The notes: generated by a model from the letters alone, not told the origin. Positions 37,312 to 47,702 are shown, counted from the stretch's first letter. The stretch is DNA of 64,000 nucleotides from Pseudophaeobacter leonis (GCF_002087335.1 NZ_MWVJ01000015.1:1-64000); one strand, 5' to 3'. Program-made: numbers and translations.

Positions 37312-38580
37312 TGTGCGGCCTCGCGGTAAGTGGCGGCCACAGCAACACCTGAGACAACAAAGTCCTGGCCCATGATGATCACATCCGCCTTATCGGGCAG
37401 GCCGCCGACCCAGATCCCGTCCGCCTCATCGCGCAGCAGCTCTACGGCGACAGATCCGGCTGTCTGATCTTCGCGGACAATCCGGACGCCCAATTGCCCG
37501 TCATTGTTCAGGGTCAGGGCAATTGCGGCAGCTTATGCGCGTTGGCGCCCTGTGCTGAGATGGCAATATCCGCCGTTTGGCCATCTCGAATTGCCAGGTC
37601 CGGATTGGCGACAGAGATTTCAACTTCAAAGGTGCGCGTTGCCTGATCCGCTGAGCGGCTGACAAATGTGACCCGGCCCTGCACCCGCGCGCCAGTGGCC
37701 AGTTCGGCCCCGGCCATGGCGCCCAATGCGACTCGATTGACCTGGGTTTCCGGCACAAACCCCACCACTTTGATAGTGTCGAGCTGGATCACTGTGGCAC
37801 AGTGATCTCCGGGTAGCATCAGGCTGCCCAGCTCGGCAGTGTCGCTTTCGAGCAGGCCGTCAAAGGGTGCGGAAATGGTCAGACGCTCGAGTTCCTTATG
37901 GGCAGCGCCCACAGCGGCAATTGCGGATTCAATTCCGGCGCGTGCCGTTTCCAACCCGCCTTTGGCGCTGGCAACCCCCGCCACGGCGGCGCGTTCAGCG
38001 GCCTTGGATCCGGCAAGTTTGGTCTCTGAGGTGTAGCCGCCTTCAGATAGCTTCTGGGCAGCGGTCAGGTTTATCTTGGCTTCGCTCAGTTTGGCGTTGG
38101 CCTCGTCCAGGCGCGCTTCTGAGACGGGCATGTTTGCACGCGCTTCTGTCAGACGGGCCTGGGCTTCCAGCAGGGCAGCAGGGCGGGTGCCTGGATCCAG
38201 TTTGCACAGCACATCGCCGGCGGAGACCTGTTTGCCCTTGCGGAGGGGTTCGGAAATCACTGTCGAGGAGGTCTCGGCGCGCAGATCCACCTGACGCACC
38301 GCTTGGGTCATGCCGCGCAGGATCACAGCGCTGTCAAAGGGCTGGGCCTGACTGTGCAGCGCAACAACGCCGATGCGGTTTTCTGCTAGCTGCTTAGCCT
38401 GGGCTGCGGTCATGGCGGCAGCGCCCTGGCCTGCGGCGTCACCTGCGTCAACAGAGACTGACCTGGATGTGGGTTCAGAATCTTCACACGGGCAAAGGCC
38501 AGCAGGGTCTCTCTCTGGATGACCAGAAAATACAGGCCAAGGGATACCAAAATGGCAGTAATAAGGGGGATCAGTCTCAT
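37308..38580 (-). CDS. RND efflux periplasmic adaptor (membrane fusion protein; two frameshifts)
   Basis: An AcrA-like adaptor of about 423 residues after repair. The ATG at 38580 begins MRLIPLITAILVSLGLYFLV, a membrane anchor. The lipoyl half-motifs flank a long helical hairpin rich in Ala/Glu/Lys (LEAQARLTEARANMPVSEAR), then ISAPFDGLLESDTAELGSLM. Frames break near 38425 (one C missing; repair joins QA to GAAAMTAAQAKQ) and near 37525 (one base missing; repair joins NAHKLPQ to ALTLNNDGQLGVRIV). The last codons read YREAAQ and the stop overlaps the pump start. The two genes form one operon with a divergent neighbour at 38882. Confidence 0.87.
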
Positions 38581-38881
38581 CTCGGGCCTTTCAAAACAAT
38601 CTCTCGTCGTCTCAATTTGGTAATCAATGGTGACCAAACACACCGGAGATCCCGCCAGATCTGATGTGAACTGATAGTGGTGATCTATGTATTGTCCATA
38701 CTAAACGGAACAGTTCAGATAACATTTCTTGCGAAAATCTTGCGAAAATGTGGCTCCGTGCGCAGATTCTGCCCGCAATCGGGCACTTGGCTTGATGCAA
38801 CAGGCAGGATATGAGAGGCAAAAGAGGAATAATTTCTGGCTCCGGTTTCGGCAGCAGGATGGCACTTCAGGGACATATACC
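38581..38881. other. Divergent promoter region between efflux operon and yfgM-like gene
   Basis: About 300 bases with promoters expected both ways. An exact 11-base tandem duplication (CTTGCGAAAAT twice, 38728-38749) lies in the middle. An A/T-rich stretch with TCAGAT- and TGATCTATGT-type words is near 38655-38700. No regulator gene is adjacent. Confidence 0.45.
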
Positions 38882-39552
38882 ATGAGCGACACTGACAGCT
38901 TTATCGATGAAGTGACCGAAGAGGTCCGGCGCGATCGTTTGTTCGTGATGCTAAAACGCTATGGCTGGATTGGCGGGCTTGCGGTTGTGCTGATCGTTGG
39001 CGGCGCGGCCTACCGCGAGTATAGCAACGCACAGGACATGGCGGCATCTCAGGCGCTTGGCGATGGCATTGTTGCTGCTTTGGCAGCCGATGACCCAGCG
39101 GCGCGGGCTGCGGGCCTGGACGCGGTTACGGCTGAAACACCCGGTGGGGCTGCGATTCTGGCCATGCTGCAGGCGGGGGCTCTGTCCAATACCGACCAGA
39201 TCGAGGCGGCCGTGGCGCGCCTTGAGCTTTCGCCCTCAACACCGAGCTGCCCCTGATCTATCGTCACATTGCCAGTTTCAAGGCGCTGGGGCTGCAACAG
39301 CAGAGCCTGAGCAGTGCCGAGCGTCGTTTGCAGTTTGAAGCGCTGGCGCAACCGGGGGCGCCGCTGGCGCTGCTCGCATCAGAACAGGTCGCGCTGATTG
39401 ATATCGAAGGGGGCACCCCGGAGGCGGCGATTGCGCGCCTGCAGATGATTGTCGAAGACGCAGGCGTGACTGCGGACTTGAAAGAACGGGCCACGCAAGT
39501 GATTGTGGCTCTGGGTGGCGTGCCGGATCAGGCTGCGACTTCCGAAGGATAA
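38882..39552 (+). CDS. YfgM-like tetratricopeptide membrane protein (one frameshift)
   Basis: An inner-membrane protein of about 223 residues with a short cytoplasmic start (MSDTDSFIDEVTEEVRRDRL), one membrane helix (YGWIGGLAVVLIVGGAAYRE) and a periplasmic helical repeat domain. This layout and the position directly before bamB and der match YfgM/DUF2133 proteins, periplasmic chaperone partners of the Sec translocon and BAM. The frame breaks near 39228 (one base off); repair joins AVARLEL to FALNTELPLIYRHIASFKAL. GGGA lies ten bases before the ATG. Confidence 0.8.
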
Positions 39553-39629
39553 AGAAAACCGCCAGCAAAACCGCGGTGTCAACTTGCGGCAAAGACAAGC
39601 GGCAAAAACTATGAGTACGGGGCAGGGTA

Positions 39630-40952
39630 ATGACGGCAGCTAACTCCTTTTCTTTGGTTCGGGTCCTGCTATGCAGCAGCGCCCTGGCGCTGGGGCTTTC
39701 CGCCTGCACCGAGCCCGAAGTGATCTTGCCGGGCAAGCGCGAAGCGATCCGGCCTGACGTAGATCTCGACGTGCTGAACCAGTCAGTGGCCATATCGCTG
39801 CCAAGGCAGGTGTCCAACGCCTCCTGGGCGCAGGGCCATGGTGACCCGAAACACCGCACCTCACATCCCGCCCTGAGCCCATCGCCGCGACTGGCCTGGG
39901 CGGGGCGGATTGGTGCCGGAGACAGTCGCAGGCAGCGCATTACCGCGAGTCCCGTGGTGGCTGCAGGACGGATTTACACCATGGACAGCGCGGCGCGGGT
40001 CTCTGCTGTGTCTCCTGCTGGCCAGGTTCTTTGGCAGAGCGATCTGCTGCCGGCGCGCGACGATGAAGGTCAGGCCACCGGCGGCGGTATGGCCTATGAG
40101 GATGGCGTTCTCTACGTGTCCTCTGGCTACGGTGTCTTGACGGCGCTGGAGGCGGCAACCGGCAAACAGGTTTGGCGCCAAGAGCTTGACGCGACCGGCT
40201 CTGGCGAGCCGACCGTGCGCGACGGACTGGTCTATCTGGTCGCGGGTGACGATACCGGCTGGGCGGTGAATGCGCGTGATGGCCGGATTGCCTGGCAGAT
40301 CGAAGGCACACCAAGCCCGTCAAATGTGCTGGGAGCACCCGCACCGGTTGTGACCAAGGATCTGGCGATCTTTGCCTTTGGCTCGGGCGATCTGGTGGCC
40401 ACGTTCCGGCGTGGTGGGCTGCGACGCTGGAGTGCGTCTGTGTCAGGACAGCGTACAGGATCAACCCTGGCGCGGATCAGCGATGTGACCGGCTCTCCTG
40501 TGCTTGTTGGCCAGCGCGCCTATGTCGGCAATCACTCTGGTCGCACCGTTGCCTTTGATGTCGCCAGTGGCGACCGGCTCTGGACCGCGCAAGAAGGGGC
40601 TCTTGGCCCGGTCTGGCCCGCAGGCGACAGCCTGTTCCAGATCAGTGACCGAAATCAGCTGCTGAGGCTGAAGGCGGACAGCGGCGAAATCCTCTGGGGC
40701 CGTCGATCTGCCCGGATATCTCAAAGACAAGCCCGGTAAGCGTGGGGCCATTGTCGCCCATTATGGCCCAGTTCTGGCGGGCGGGCAGCTTGTGGTGGCC
40801 TCTAACGATGGGCAGCTGCGCTTCTTTGATCCCCGTGACGGCAGCCTTGCGCAGAGCATCAGGTGCCCGGTGGGGCAAGCTCCGCTCCGGTGGTTGCTGG
40901 CAGTACTCTTGATGTGGTGTCGAGCAAGGGGAACCTGCTCGACACCCGCTAA
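39630..40952 (+). CDS. bamB: Outer membrane assembly lipoprotein BamB-like beta-propeller (two frameshifts)
   Basis: A lipoprotein of the BAM complex. The signal peptide ends in the lipobox LGLSAC, with lipidated Cys. Repeated PQQ-like blades follow (GRIYTMDSAARVSAVSPAGQVLW; GVLTALEAATGKQVWRQEL; AVNARDGRIAWQIEG). Frames break near 40698 (one extra G; repair gives ILWAVDLPGYLKDK) and near 40865 (repair gives VPGGASSAPVVAG), and the chain then ends SSKGNLLDTR at 40952. Length is about 440 residues. The ribosome site is GGGGCAGGG. It lies between the yfgM-like gene and der, the conserved order. Confidence 0.88.
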
Positions 40953-41025
40953 TGCGCAATCGGCTCTGGCCGTGGACGCCGAGATGCGCTATTGGGCGCG
41001 TCTCAAACGCTGAAAGTTGGGTCCG

Positions 41026-42495
41026 ATGTCTTTTACCCTCGCTATTGTGGGCCGTCCAAATGTGGGCAAGTCCACCCTGTTCAATCGCCTTGTGGGCAAA
41101 AAGCTGGCGCTGGTCGATGACCAGCCCGGCGTGACGCGTGATCTGCGCGAAGGCGAAGCCCGTCTGGGCGATCTTCGCTTTACGGTGATTGATACCGCGG
41201 GTCTGGAAGGCGTCACGGACAACTCGCTGGAAGGGCGCATGCGGCGCCTCACCGAGCGGGCGGTGGACATGGCTGATATCTGCCTCTTCATGATTGATGC
41301 CCGCACGGGCGTGACCCCGGTGGACGAGATGTTTGCCGAGATCCTGCGTCGCAAGTCAGCGCATGTCATTCTTGCCGCCAACAAGGCCGAAGGCAATGCC
41401 GCCGAGGCAGGTGTGCTTGAAGCCTATGGTTTGGGTCTGGGCGAGCCGCTGCGTCTCTCGGGCGAACACGGCGAAGGCATGACCGATCTCTATTCAGAGC
41501 TGGTGCCGCTGGCAGACCAGTTCGAGGCCGATGCGGTGGATCATTCTCCTGTGGTTGATGTGGAACTGGATGAGGACGAAGACTGGGACGCAGACACGGC
41601 ACCGCCAGCGCCTGTGCCCACACGTGAAAAACCGCTGCAGGTGGCTGTTGTGGGTCGGCCCAACGCGGGCAAATCCACCCTGATCAACAAGATCCTTGGC
41701 GAAGACCGTCTGCTGACCGGCCCCGAGGCGGGGATTACCCGCGATGCGATCTCGCTGCAGATCGACTGGGCCTGCACGCCGATGCGCATCTTTGATACAG
41801 CAGGCATGCGCAAAAAGGCCAAGGTGCAGGAAAAGCTGGAAAAACTATCGGTCTCTGATGGTCTGCGCGCGGTCAAATTTGCCGAGGTGGTGGTGATCCT
41901 TCTTGATGCCGAGATTCCGTTTGAGCAGCAGGACCTCAGGATTGCTGACCTGGCCGAACGTGAGGGCCGCGCTGTGGTTGTTGCGGTGAACAAATGGGAT
42001 ATTGAAGACAATAAACAAGAAAAGCTGAGCGCGCTGAAAGAGAGCTTTACCCGGCTGTTGCCACAGCTGCGCGGCGCACCTCTGGTGCCGGTTTCGGCCA
42101 AAACCGGCAAGGGGCTTGATCGTCTGCATGCGGCCGTCATGCGCGCCTATGATGTCTGGAACCGACGTGTCCCAACGGCTGCGCTGAACCGCTGGCTGAC
42201 GGGCATGCTGGAGCAGCATCCGCCCCCCGCACCACAGGGCAAACGGATCAAACTGCGCTATATGACCCAGGCAAAGACCCGACCACCGGGATTTGTGGTG
42301 ATGTGTTCCCACCCTGACAAGATTCCTGCAAGCTACACCCGGCATCTGGTCAATGGGTTGCGTCAGGATTTTGACATGCAGGGCTCCCCCAGCCGCCTGA
42401 CGATGCGCGGGCAGAGCGACAAGAACCCCTTTAAAGGGCGCAAAAAGGCGCCTCCGTCCAAGCTGCGGAAACATCTTTCCGGGCGACGCGACTAG
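41026..42495 (+). CDS. der: Ribosome assembly GTPase Der (EngA)
   Basis: A tandem GTPase of about 489 residues needed for 50S subunit assembly. The first G domain has [16 protein letters not shown] (G1), [12 protein letters not shown] (G2), DTAGLEG (G3) and LAANKAEG (G4). The second has [37 protein letters not shown] and [13 protein letters not shown]-like domain ends the protein. An acidic linker ([15 protein letters not shown]) joins the two. The ATG at 41026 was chosen because [15 protein letters not shown] is the usual start. The frame is intact, and a terminator follows. Confidence 0.95.
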   Translation: MSFTLAIVGRPNVGKSTLFNRLVGKKLALVDDQPGVTRDLREGEARLGDLRFTVIDTAGLEGVTDNSLEGRMRRLTERAVDMADICLFMIDARTGVTPVDEMFAEILRRKSAHVILAANKAEGNAAEAGVLEAYGLGLGEPLRLSGEHGEGMTDLYSELVPLADQFEADAVDHSPVVDVELDEDEDWDADTAPPAPVPTREKPLQVAVVGRPNAGKSTLINKILGEDRLLTGPEAGITRDAISLQIDWACTPMRIFDTAGMRKKAKVQEKLEKLSVSDGLRAVKFAEVVVILLDAEIPFEQQDLRIADLAEREGRAVVVAVNKWDIEDNKQEKLSALKESFTRLLPQLRGAPLVPVSAKTGKGLDRLHAAVMRAYDVWNRRVPTAALNRWLTGMLEQHPPPAPQGKRIKLRYMTQAKTRPPGFVVMCSHPDKIPASYTRHLVNGLRQDFDMQGSPSRLTMRGQSDKNPFKGRKKAPPSKLRKHLSGRRD

Positions 42496-42531
42496 ACCAC
42501 TGCGCCCGGCGGTTTTCAAAAATCATCCAAC

Positions 42532-42568
42532 AACACTCCGGAGCTGGCGTTTCGGGGTGTTTTTTTTG
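42532..42568 (+). terminator. Terminator after der
   Basis: A 9-bp stem with one G-T pair (AACACTCCG / CGGGGTGTT) is followed by eight T, 36 bases after the der stop. Confidence 0.85.
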
Positions 42569-42792
42569 CAGCTCTACCTTATGGGGAGGTGAGTTGCACT
42601 AATCCCCCTGTGATTGATTGAAGTTTTGCAATGTTTTGCTAAATTAACTTTCAGCAACTCTGGTGGCCTGTCCTGCCATTTGGGCTGGCTTGCGGGGCTG
42701 TGACGATGCCCGTTGGTCGCCCGAGAGTGTCAAGCAGGTGTTACACCGCCTATTTAGTCTGTGAATTTAATCTGTGTGTTTAAGGGGATGCA

Positions 42793-43746
42793 ATGGACCT
42801 GAGAAGCTACACGCGCAAATTTGCCCAGCAAGACAACAGACTGGCTGCGGCCAGCTTTTTTGGGACATTTATCGTCTACTTCAGCGCTCTTGCTCTGGCG
42901 ATTTCTTTTCGCGAAACATGGTATGTGTTGCTGCCTGCCGGGGTCATCTTTGCCTTTGCCTCTGTGCGGCTTTACGTTTTGCAGCACGACACCGGCCATC
43001 ATTCGTTGTTTGAGAGCCGTGGCCAGAATGAACTGGCAGGACATGTGCTGTCGCCTTTTACCTTTGCACCTTTTGAGGTGATGAAGCAGAACCACAATCT
43101 GCACCACGCCAATATTGGCAATCTTGAACATCGCGAAACCGGTGAAATTCATACCATGACCCTGCGGGAGTGGCGCGAGTCCGGACCCTGGCAGCGGCTT
43201 TACTACCGATTGTACCGCAATCCGTTGATTATGGTGCCGGCTGGCGCGGTCTTCACCTATTTCATCCGCTATCGCTGGCCCAAGAACAGCAGCCGCTTCG
43301 GCGCCCTTGGGGTTGTGTTGCACAATCTGGTGATCCTGGCGCTGCTTTGGCTCTTGTACCGGGTTGCGGGCGGGCAGGGGCTGTTGATCTGGTTTGTCTT
43401 CTCACTGCTGGGTGGCATGATCGGCGTGTTTCTCGTCTACCTGCAGCATAATTTTGAGGACACCTATTGGGACCGCCGCCCGGATCTGAACCCGGCCGAG
43501 GCAGCGCTACAGGGGTCTTCCTGCCTGGATTTTGGCTGGTTTTTTGATTTTGCGGTGGCCAATATCACCCTGCATGACATCCACCATTTCAACGCCCGCA
43601 TTCCCAGCTATCGGTTGCGCCAATGCCACTACAGCCTTCCGTCAGAATATGCCCTGCGGCGCATAAAATTTGGCGAGGCGATCCGCGCGCTGTCGCTAAA
43701 GCTTTGGGATGAAGACAATAAGCGACTTGTGCCCTTTCCCGCCTAA
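42793..43746 (+). CDS. Membrane fatty acid desaturase family protein
   Basis: A di-iron membrane desaturase of 317 residues. Three His boxes are visible: HDTGHHS (about residue 65), HNLHHAN (about residue 97) and HDIHHFN (about residue 256). Two membrane-helix pairs separate them. This is the delta-12/omega-3 type layout, which inserts double bonds in acyl chains or acts on related lipids; omega-hydroxylases and carotenoid enzymes share it. The ATG at 42793 follows AAGGGGATG. A short tandem word lies in the leader (about 42758-42783). The frame is intact. Confidence 0.87.
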   Translation: MDLRSYTRKFAQQDNRLAAASFFGTFIVYFSALALAISFRETWYVLLPAGVIFAFASVRLYVLQHDTGHHSLFESRGQNELAGHVLSPFTFAPFEVMKQNHNLHHANIGNLEHRETGEIHTMTLREWRESGPWQRLYYRLYRNPLIMVPAGAVFTYFIRYRWPKNSSRFGALGVVLHNLVILALLWLLYRVAGGQGLLIWFVFSLLGGMIGVFLVYLQHNFEDTYWDRRPDLNPAEAALQGSSCLDFGWFFDFAVANITLHDIHHFNARIPSYRLRQCHYSLPSEYALRRIKFGEAIRALSLKLWDEDNKRLVPFPA

Positions 43747-43816
43747 GCCTTGTTGTGCAATGATCGGTTGCAAGGATTGACGCGCGGCAGGGAATTTTTT
43801 TAGGAGTACGTGTGGA

Positions 43817-44513
43817 ATGACCGATATCACCAAATTGACTGGGCGTAGGGCCGGCACTGGCCAAAGTTTTGCAGACGCATGGTCTGAAAACGGGCGAGGC
43901 CATCGCAATGACCTCCCTTGAGGATCTGAAGGCCATTCCTGGTATCGGTGCGGCGCGTGCTGCGCGACTGAAACAGGCCGCCGCAGGCCTGGGCGCGCCT
44001 GCAGCGAAACCGGCGGCTCCGACCACCACAAAGAGAGCAGCCAGACCTGCTGTGAAGCCCAAAGGCAAAGTACCGGCAAAAACTGCCGGGGCGCGATCTA
44101 AACCCAAGGAGGCTGCAAAGACCCCGGCCAAACCCCAGCAGTCTGCAACACATCTGGCAGCAAAACTGTCGGAGGCTGAGAAGACCCTGGTGTCGGAGGC
44201 CGAAGAGGCGCTGAGCGCAGCCCTGGCGGCCGCGGAAGCCGCACGGGCCGCGGCCGAACAAAAGGCAGCCAAGGCCAAGGCCAAGGCAAAGAAGGCCGCG
44301 CGCAAGGCAGAAAGCCTGATGGAGGAGTTTTCCAAAGCCAAGGAACAAGCCCGGGCCAAAGCGAAGAAAATGAAGGCCGAAGCGCGCCGAGCGATTGAGC
44401 GCGAAAAGGCCAAAGCCAAGGCCATTCTCGAAAGCCTGGAGCAGGGCAGCGAGCCTGCGAAAAAACCCAAGTCAAAATCAAAGGCCGATAAGAAAAACAA
44501 AGCCGCAAAATAG
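43817..44513 (+). CDS. Helix-hairpin-helix protein with Lys/Ala-rich histone H1-like tail (one extra G)
   Basis: A protein of about 232 residues. The N-terminal 60 residues form a helix-hairpin-helix DNA-binding unit (LGVGPALAKVLQTHGLKTG and LEDLKAIPGIGAARAARLKQ). The rest is a Lys/Ala/Pro-rich basic region of histone H1 type, with a long helical stretch (AKAKAKKAARKAESLMEEF) and KPKSKSKADKKNKAAK at the end. One extra G near 43841-43843 breaks the frame after DITKLT; removal restores LGVGPALAKV. It is probably a nucleoid or DNA-repair accessory protein. The pairing of two HhH motifs with a long basic tail is less common than either part alone. Confidence 0.75.
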
Positions 44514-44547
44514 CCGCGTCCCCTGTCCCCGATTAGTCGTCCCAAAG

Positions 44548-44597
44548 ACGTCACACTGGGCCTTAGAACAACACTGGCCTGGGAATAGCACTGGGCC
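44548..44597. repeat. Degenerate tandem units before the 44.6 kb palindrome
   Basis: Three drifting 17-base units share CACTGG(G)CCT. They lie between the HhH gene stop and the long palindrome and resemble other micro-tandem arrays of the window in form. Confidence 0.55.
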
Positions 44598-44656
44598 TGA
44601 TAATATGACAAAAGCCGGCGATCTCCTTCGAGACGCCGGCTTTTGTCATATTATCA
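44598..44656. terminator. Long perfect palindrome between convergent genes
   Basis: The arms 44598-44620 and 44634-44656 are perfectly complementary over 23 bases and enclose 13 bases, which themselves can pair TCTC with GAGA around CTTC. T-rich and A-rich parts of the arms make it a bidirectional terminator for the HhH gene and serS. Confidence 0.85.
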
Positions 44657-44684
44657 CAGGCATTTTTCCTTGTGCGGTGGCAGG

Positions 44685-45978
44685 TTAGACCAGCTCACCA
44701 CTGGCCGTCAGGGTCAGTTTGTTTTTGAGATAGGGCGCCAGCACCTCGGGCAGTTTCACCGAGCCGTCCTGTTGTTGGCCGGTTTTCCAACACGGCGATC
44801 AGGCAACGCCCGACAGCCAGACCAGAGCCATTCAGGCTGTGGACGAAGTCTGGCTTGCCGCCCTCCGCAGGGCGAAAGCGGGCGTTCATGCGGCGGGCCT
44901 GAAACGCGCCGGTTGTGGAGACAGAAGAGATCTCGCGGTAGGCATCCTGCCCGGGCAGCCAGGCCTCGATGTCATAGGTGCGGCGGGCGCCGAACCCCAT
45001 TTCACCGGTGCAGAGCACCACGGTACGGTAGGGCACGCCCAGCTTCTCCAGCAGACCCTCAGCGCAGCGCAGCATGCGCTTTTGCTCGGCATCCCACTCG
45101 TCCGGGGGGGTGATCGAGACCATCTCGACCTTTTCAAACTGGTGTTGACGCAGCATCCCCGAGGTATCACGCCCCGCGCTGCCAGCTTCAGAGCGGAAAC
45201 ACTGGGTATGCGCCGTCATGCGGATTGGCAGGTCGCTGGCCTCTAGCACATCCCCGGCGACGGAATAGGTCAGCGTTACCTCTGAGGTGGGCACCAGCCA
45301 CCAGCCATTGGTGGTCTGATAGCTGTCTTCGCCAAATTTGGGCAGCTTATCTGTGCCATACATGGCTTCATCGCGTACCAGAACCGGGGTCTGGACCTCG
45401 GTGAGGCCATTCTCATCGACATGGGTGTCGACCATGAACTGGGCCAGCGCGCGGTGGATCCGGGCAACACCGCCCTTAAGAAAGACAAAACGGGCGCCAC
45501 TGGTCTTGGCGGCGGTTTCAAAATCCATGCTGGCAGAGACGCCGGCGATCTCAAAATGCTCTTTCGCGGCAAAACCCAGCGTGGGCGGGGTGCCCCAGCG
45601 GTTTACCTCGACATTGTCATCCTCGTCAGCGCCATCTGGCACATCATCGGCCGGCAGGTTGGCAATGCGGGCCAGAATGTCGGTCTGCTTGGCGTCAAGC
45701 TCTTTGGCTTCAACCTGCAGCGCGGCCACTTCGGCCTTTTTGGCAGCCACCTCGCCGCGCAGGCGCTCAAAGGTCTCAGTGTCGCCCTTGGCTTTGGCGG
45801 CACCAATTTCTTTGGCGGCTTTGTTCTGTGCGGCCTGCGCCGCCTCAGATTCCTGAATTTTGGCGCGGCGCGCTTCGTCCAGCGCCAGAATCTCTGACGA
45901 CCCGGCCGCATCCCCACGCCGCGCCAGAGCGGCATCAAAAGCGGCTGGGTTTTCGCGGATTGCGCGGATGTCATGCAT
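44685..45978 (-). CDS. serS: Serine--tRNA ligase (one frameshift near the C-terminus)
   Basis: A class II aminoacyl-tRNA synthetase of about 430 residues that charges tRNA-Ser. The N-terminal coiled-coil arm is [20 protein letters not shown] to about residue 100. [13 protein letters not shown], the motif 2 phrase [20 protein letters not shown], and motif 3 near [18 protein letters not shown] are clear. One extra base near 44791 breaks the frame; repair continues [21 protein letters not shown] and ends TASGELV at 44685. serS is essential, so the break is almost certainly a sequence error. It sits left of a small island of unknown genes. Confidence 0.95.
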
Positions 45979-46151
45979 TGGTCTGCTCCTGTCGTGCCGT
46001 TTGAATCAATCACGTCAGCTATGCCCGACAGGCGACGGAAGGGAAAGGGGATGATTACCGAATAGAAGTTGTTGTTGCAGCGGCGCGGAAAGCATCGCTC
46101 ATGCCGGGCAAAAAACTGCGCGTAGCATTTGACCAAGGCCCCCGCTTAGGG

Positions 46152-46658
46152 CTATTTTTTCGCCTTTTTACTCGCCTCAATGGCCTTATTGATTTTCTCA
46201 AAGGCCTGGATAAGTTTTGCAAACTTCGGATCCAAGGTCTTTTCGACCGTTTCGAGTTTGTCCGCGACGGGTTGCAGCTTGCTCACCTTGGCTATGGTCT
46301 TTTCCAGTTTAGCGGCTTCGGCCTTGTCCTTGGTCAGAAGGGCAGAGATCTCCGCCTCGACCTTTTTCAGCTCGCTTTTTCCCTTCATCAGCTTGACGAC
46401 GCTGACACAGTCATCGCGCTGTCCCTTGGCCTCAATTTTCTTGAGCAGGTCGAGAACTTTCTTATCGGCTTTGGCATCGGTGGCGGCTTTCAGCCAGCCT
46501 TTTTTCTTGAAGTCCGGCGAGAAGGGCTTGGCGGATGTCAGAGAACTTTGCAGTTTGCTGATTTCCGCAAGGGTTTTTTTCGCCAGGGAGTCGAAAGCCT
46601 TGTAATCGGAGGCCCCCTTGTTGATGAGTGCTTTTAGCTGTGCGTCGCTATTGGACAT
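46152..46658 (-). CDS. Lysine-rich helical protein of unknown function
   Basis: A protein of 168 residues, very rich in Lys, Ala, Leu and Glu, predicted almost all helical with coiled-coil heptads (ELKKVEAEISALLTKDKAEA; AFEKINKAIEASKKAKK). No signal peptide or membrane helix is seen. It lies 51 bases after a second unknown gene in the same direction and probably shares its transcript. Codon and base use is A/T-richer than serS and secD on either side. I do not recognise the family. It could be a structural or scaffold protein, or part of a contact-dependent or phage-derived module. Confidence 0.6.
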   Translation of the reverse strand: MSNSDAQLKALINKGASDYKAFDSLAKKTLAEISKLQSSLTSAKPFSPDFKKKGWLKAATDAKADKKVLDLLKKIEAKGQRDDCVSVVKLMKGKSELKKVEAEISALLTKDKAEAAKLEKTIAKVSKLQPVADKLETVEKTLDPKFAKLIQAFEKINKAIEASKKAKK

Positions 46659-46709
46659 GGCGTTTCCCGTCCTCCGAAATGAGCAGGTTGAAATTCAGAC
46701 AGTTCAAAT

Positions 46710-47045
46710 TCAGATCGGTAGCAACTGTGCTTGTCGAACCGCGCCACCTGCACCGCCAACCTGGTCTTTTTTGGCTTGCTCGGCTTTCAGAAGCGTCGCC
46801 ATGAGCTTATTCGTCTCTTCGATGGCTTTGATGGTGGCGGCAAATAAGGTGAGGTAATTTTGCGGAATTTCGCTGACGCCGGCTGTCAGTCCTGTGTAGC
46901 CGGACTGGGCTAGAGCTGCCAGTTCTAGCGCCGCGCGGGGCCGTTCCATGGCTTGCCAGCCCTTATTGATACGGTTGTACATGTCAAGCAACCTTCGCAG
47001 GAGCGCTATCAACTGTTGTCTCGCTGTTTCTGCCAGCCATCCCAT
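46710..47045 (-). CDS. Small amphipathic helical protein of unknown function
   Basis: A protein of 111 residues from the ATG at 47045, which has GGAG about 13 bases upstream. The chain is helical and amphipathic (ETARQQLIALLRRLLDMYNR; NYLTLFAATIKAIEETNKLM), has no Cys, and ends in a Gly-rich tail. It is upstream of the Lys-rich gene in a two-gene unit. No domain is recognised. The pair sits between serS and yajC, a stretch that usually holds housekeeping genes in this group. Confidence 0.55.
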   Translation of the reverse strand: MGWLAETARQQLIALLRRLLDMYNRINKGWQAMERPRAALELAALAQSGYTGLTAGVSEIPQNYLTLFAATIKAIEETNKLMATLLKAEQAKKDQVGGAGGAVRQAQLLPI

Positions 47046-47117
47046 AATCAAAACTCCAAATTTTAACTACAATCAATGGGAGAGTATGTGGAGCATTCCC
47101 TTGCGTCAAGCTGCGTG

Positions 47118-47318
47118 TCACCGGCAACGGAGCCGGGTCCGCTTGAGGAAAATCTGGCGCCAATCTGCGGCGCACAAGAGTAGCTCGATGCTGTATGAAT
47201 TCGGGCTTGCAATCAGTATATGTGGCCCGCTGTTGCGCTGGATTAGACGTGCCACCGCGCCAGAGTAAAAGTCTTCTTCTGTGTAACGCGGTCCCTGCCT
47301 TGCAATGTCCCGGTTCAC
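47118..47318 (-). CDS. Short ORF of unknown function before yajC
   Basis: A GTG at 47318 opens 66 codons (RYTEEDFYSGAVARLIQRN...). There is no clear ribosome site, and the ORF lies in the leader region of yajC on the other strand. It has plausible protein character but no known match, and may be a chance frame or a remnant of the same inserted island. Confidence 0.25.
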   Translation of the reverse strand: MNRDIARQGPRYTEEDFYSGAVARLIQRNSGPHILIASPNSYSIELLLCAADWRQIFLKRTRLRCR

Positions 47319-47383
47319 CGCATAGGTTCCCGGCCAAATAGGGGCCTGAAACAGAGCTCCCGCCAGACAGAAGGAAGACCCCC

Positions 47384-47668
47384 GTGGATATGAACCAAAT
47401 CGGCCAGTTTCTCCCCCTCATCCTGATCTTTGCGATCATGTATTTCCTGCTGATCCGCCCGCAGCAGAAAAAGATGAAAGAACACACGCAGATGGTTGCC
47501 AATGTGCGCCGCGGCGACCAGGTGGTGACCCAGGGTGGTCTCATCGGTAAGATTGCTAAGGTCAAAGACGATAATGAGGTCGAAGTTGAACTGGCCGAAG
47601 GCGTTAAGGTGCGTGTGGTGAAATCCACCATCGCACAGGTGCTGAGCAAGACCGAGCCGGCAGCTTAA
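47384..47668 (+). CDS. yajC: Preprotein translocase subunit YajC
   Basis: A small membrane protein of 94 residues in the SecDF-YajC complex. One N-terminal helix (QFLPLILIFAIMYFLLIRPQ) is followed by QKKMKEHTQMVANVRRGDQVVTQGGLIGKI, the family signature. The GTG at 47384 has AAGGAAG six bases upstream; the ATG at 47390 is an alternative. secD follows after 34 bases. Confidence 0.95.
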   Translation: MDMNQIGQFLPLILIFAIMYFLLIRPQQKKMKEHTQMVANVRRGDQVVTQGGLIGKIAKVKDDNEVEVELAEGVKVRVVKSTIAQVLSKTEPAA

Positions 47669-47702
47669 GAAGCCCGTCATAACACATTGAAAAGGCAGGG
47701 CA

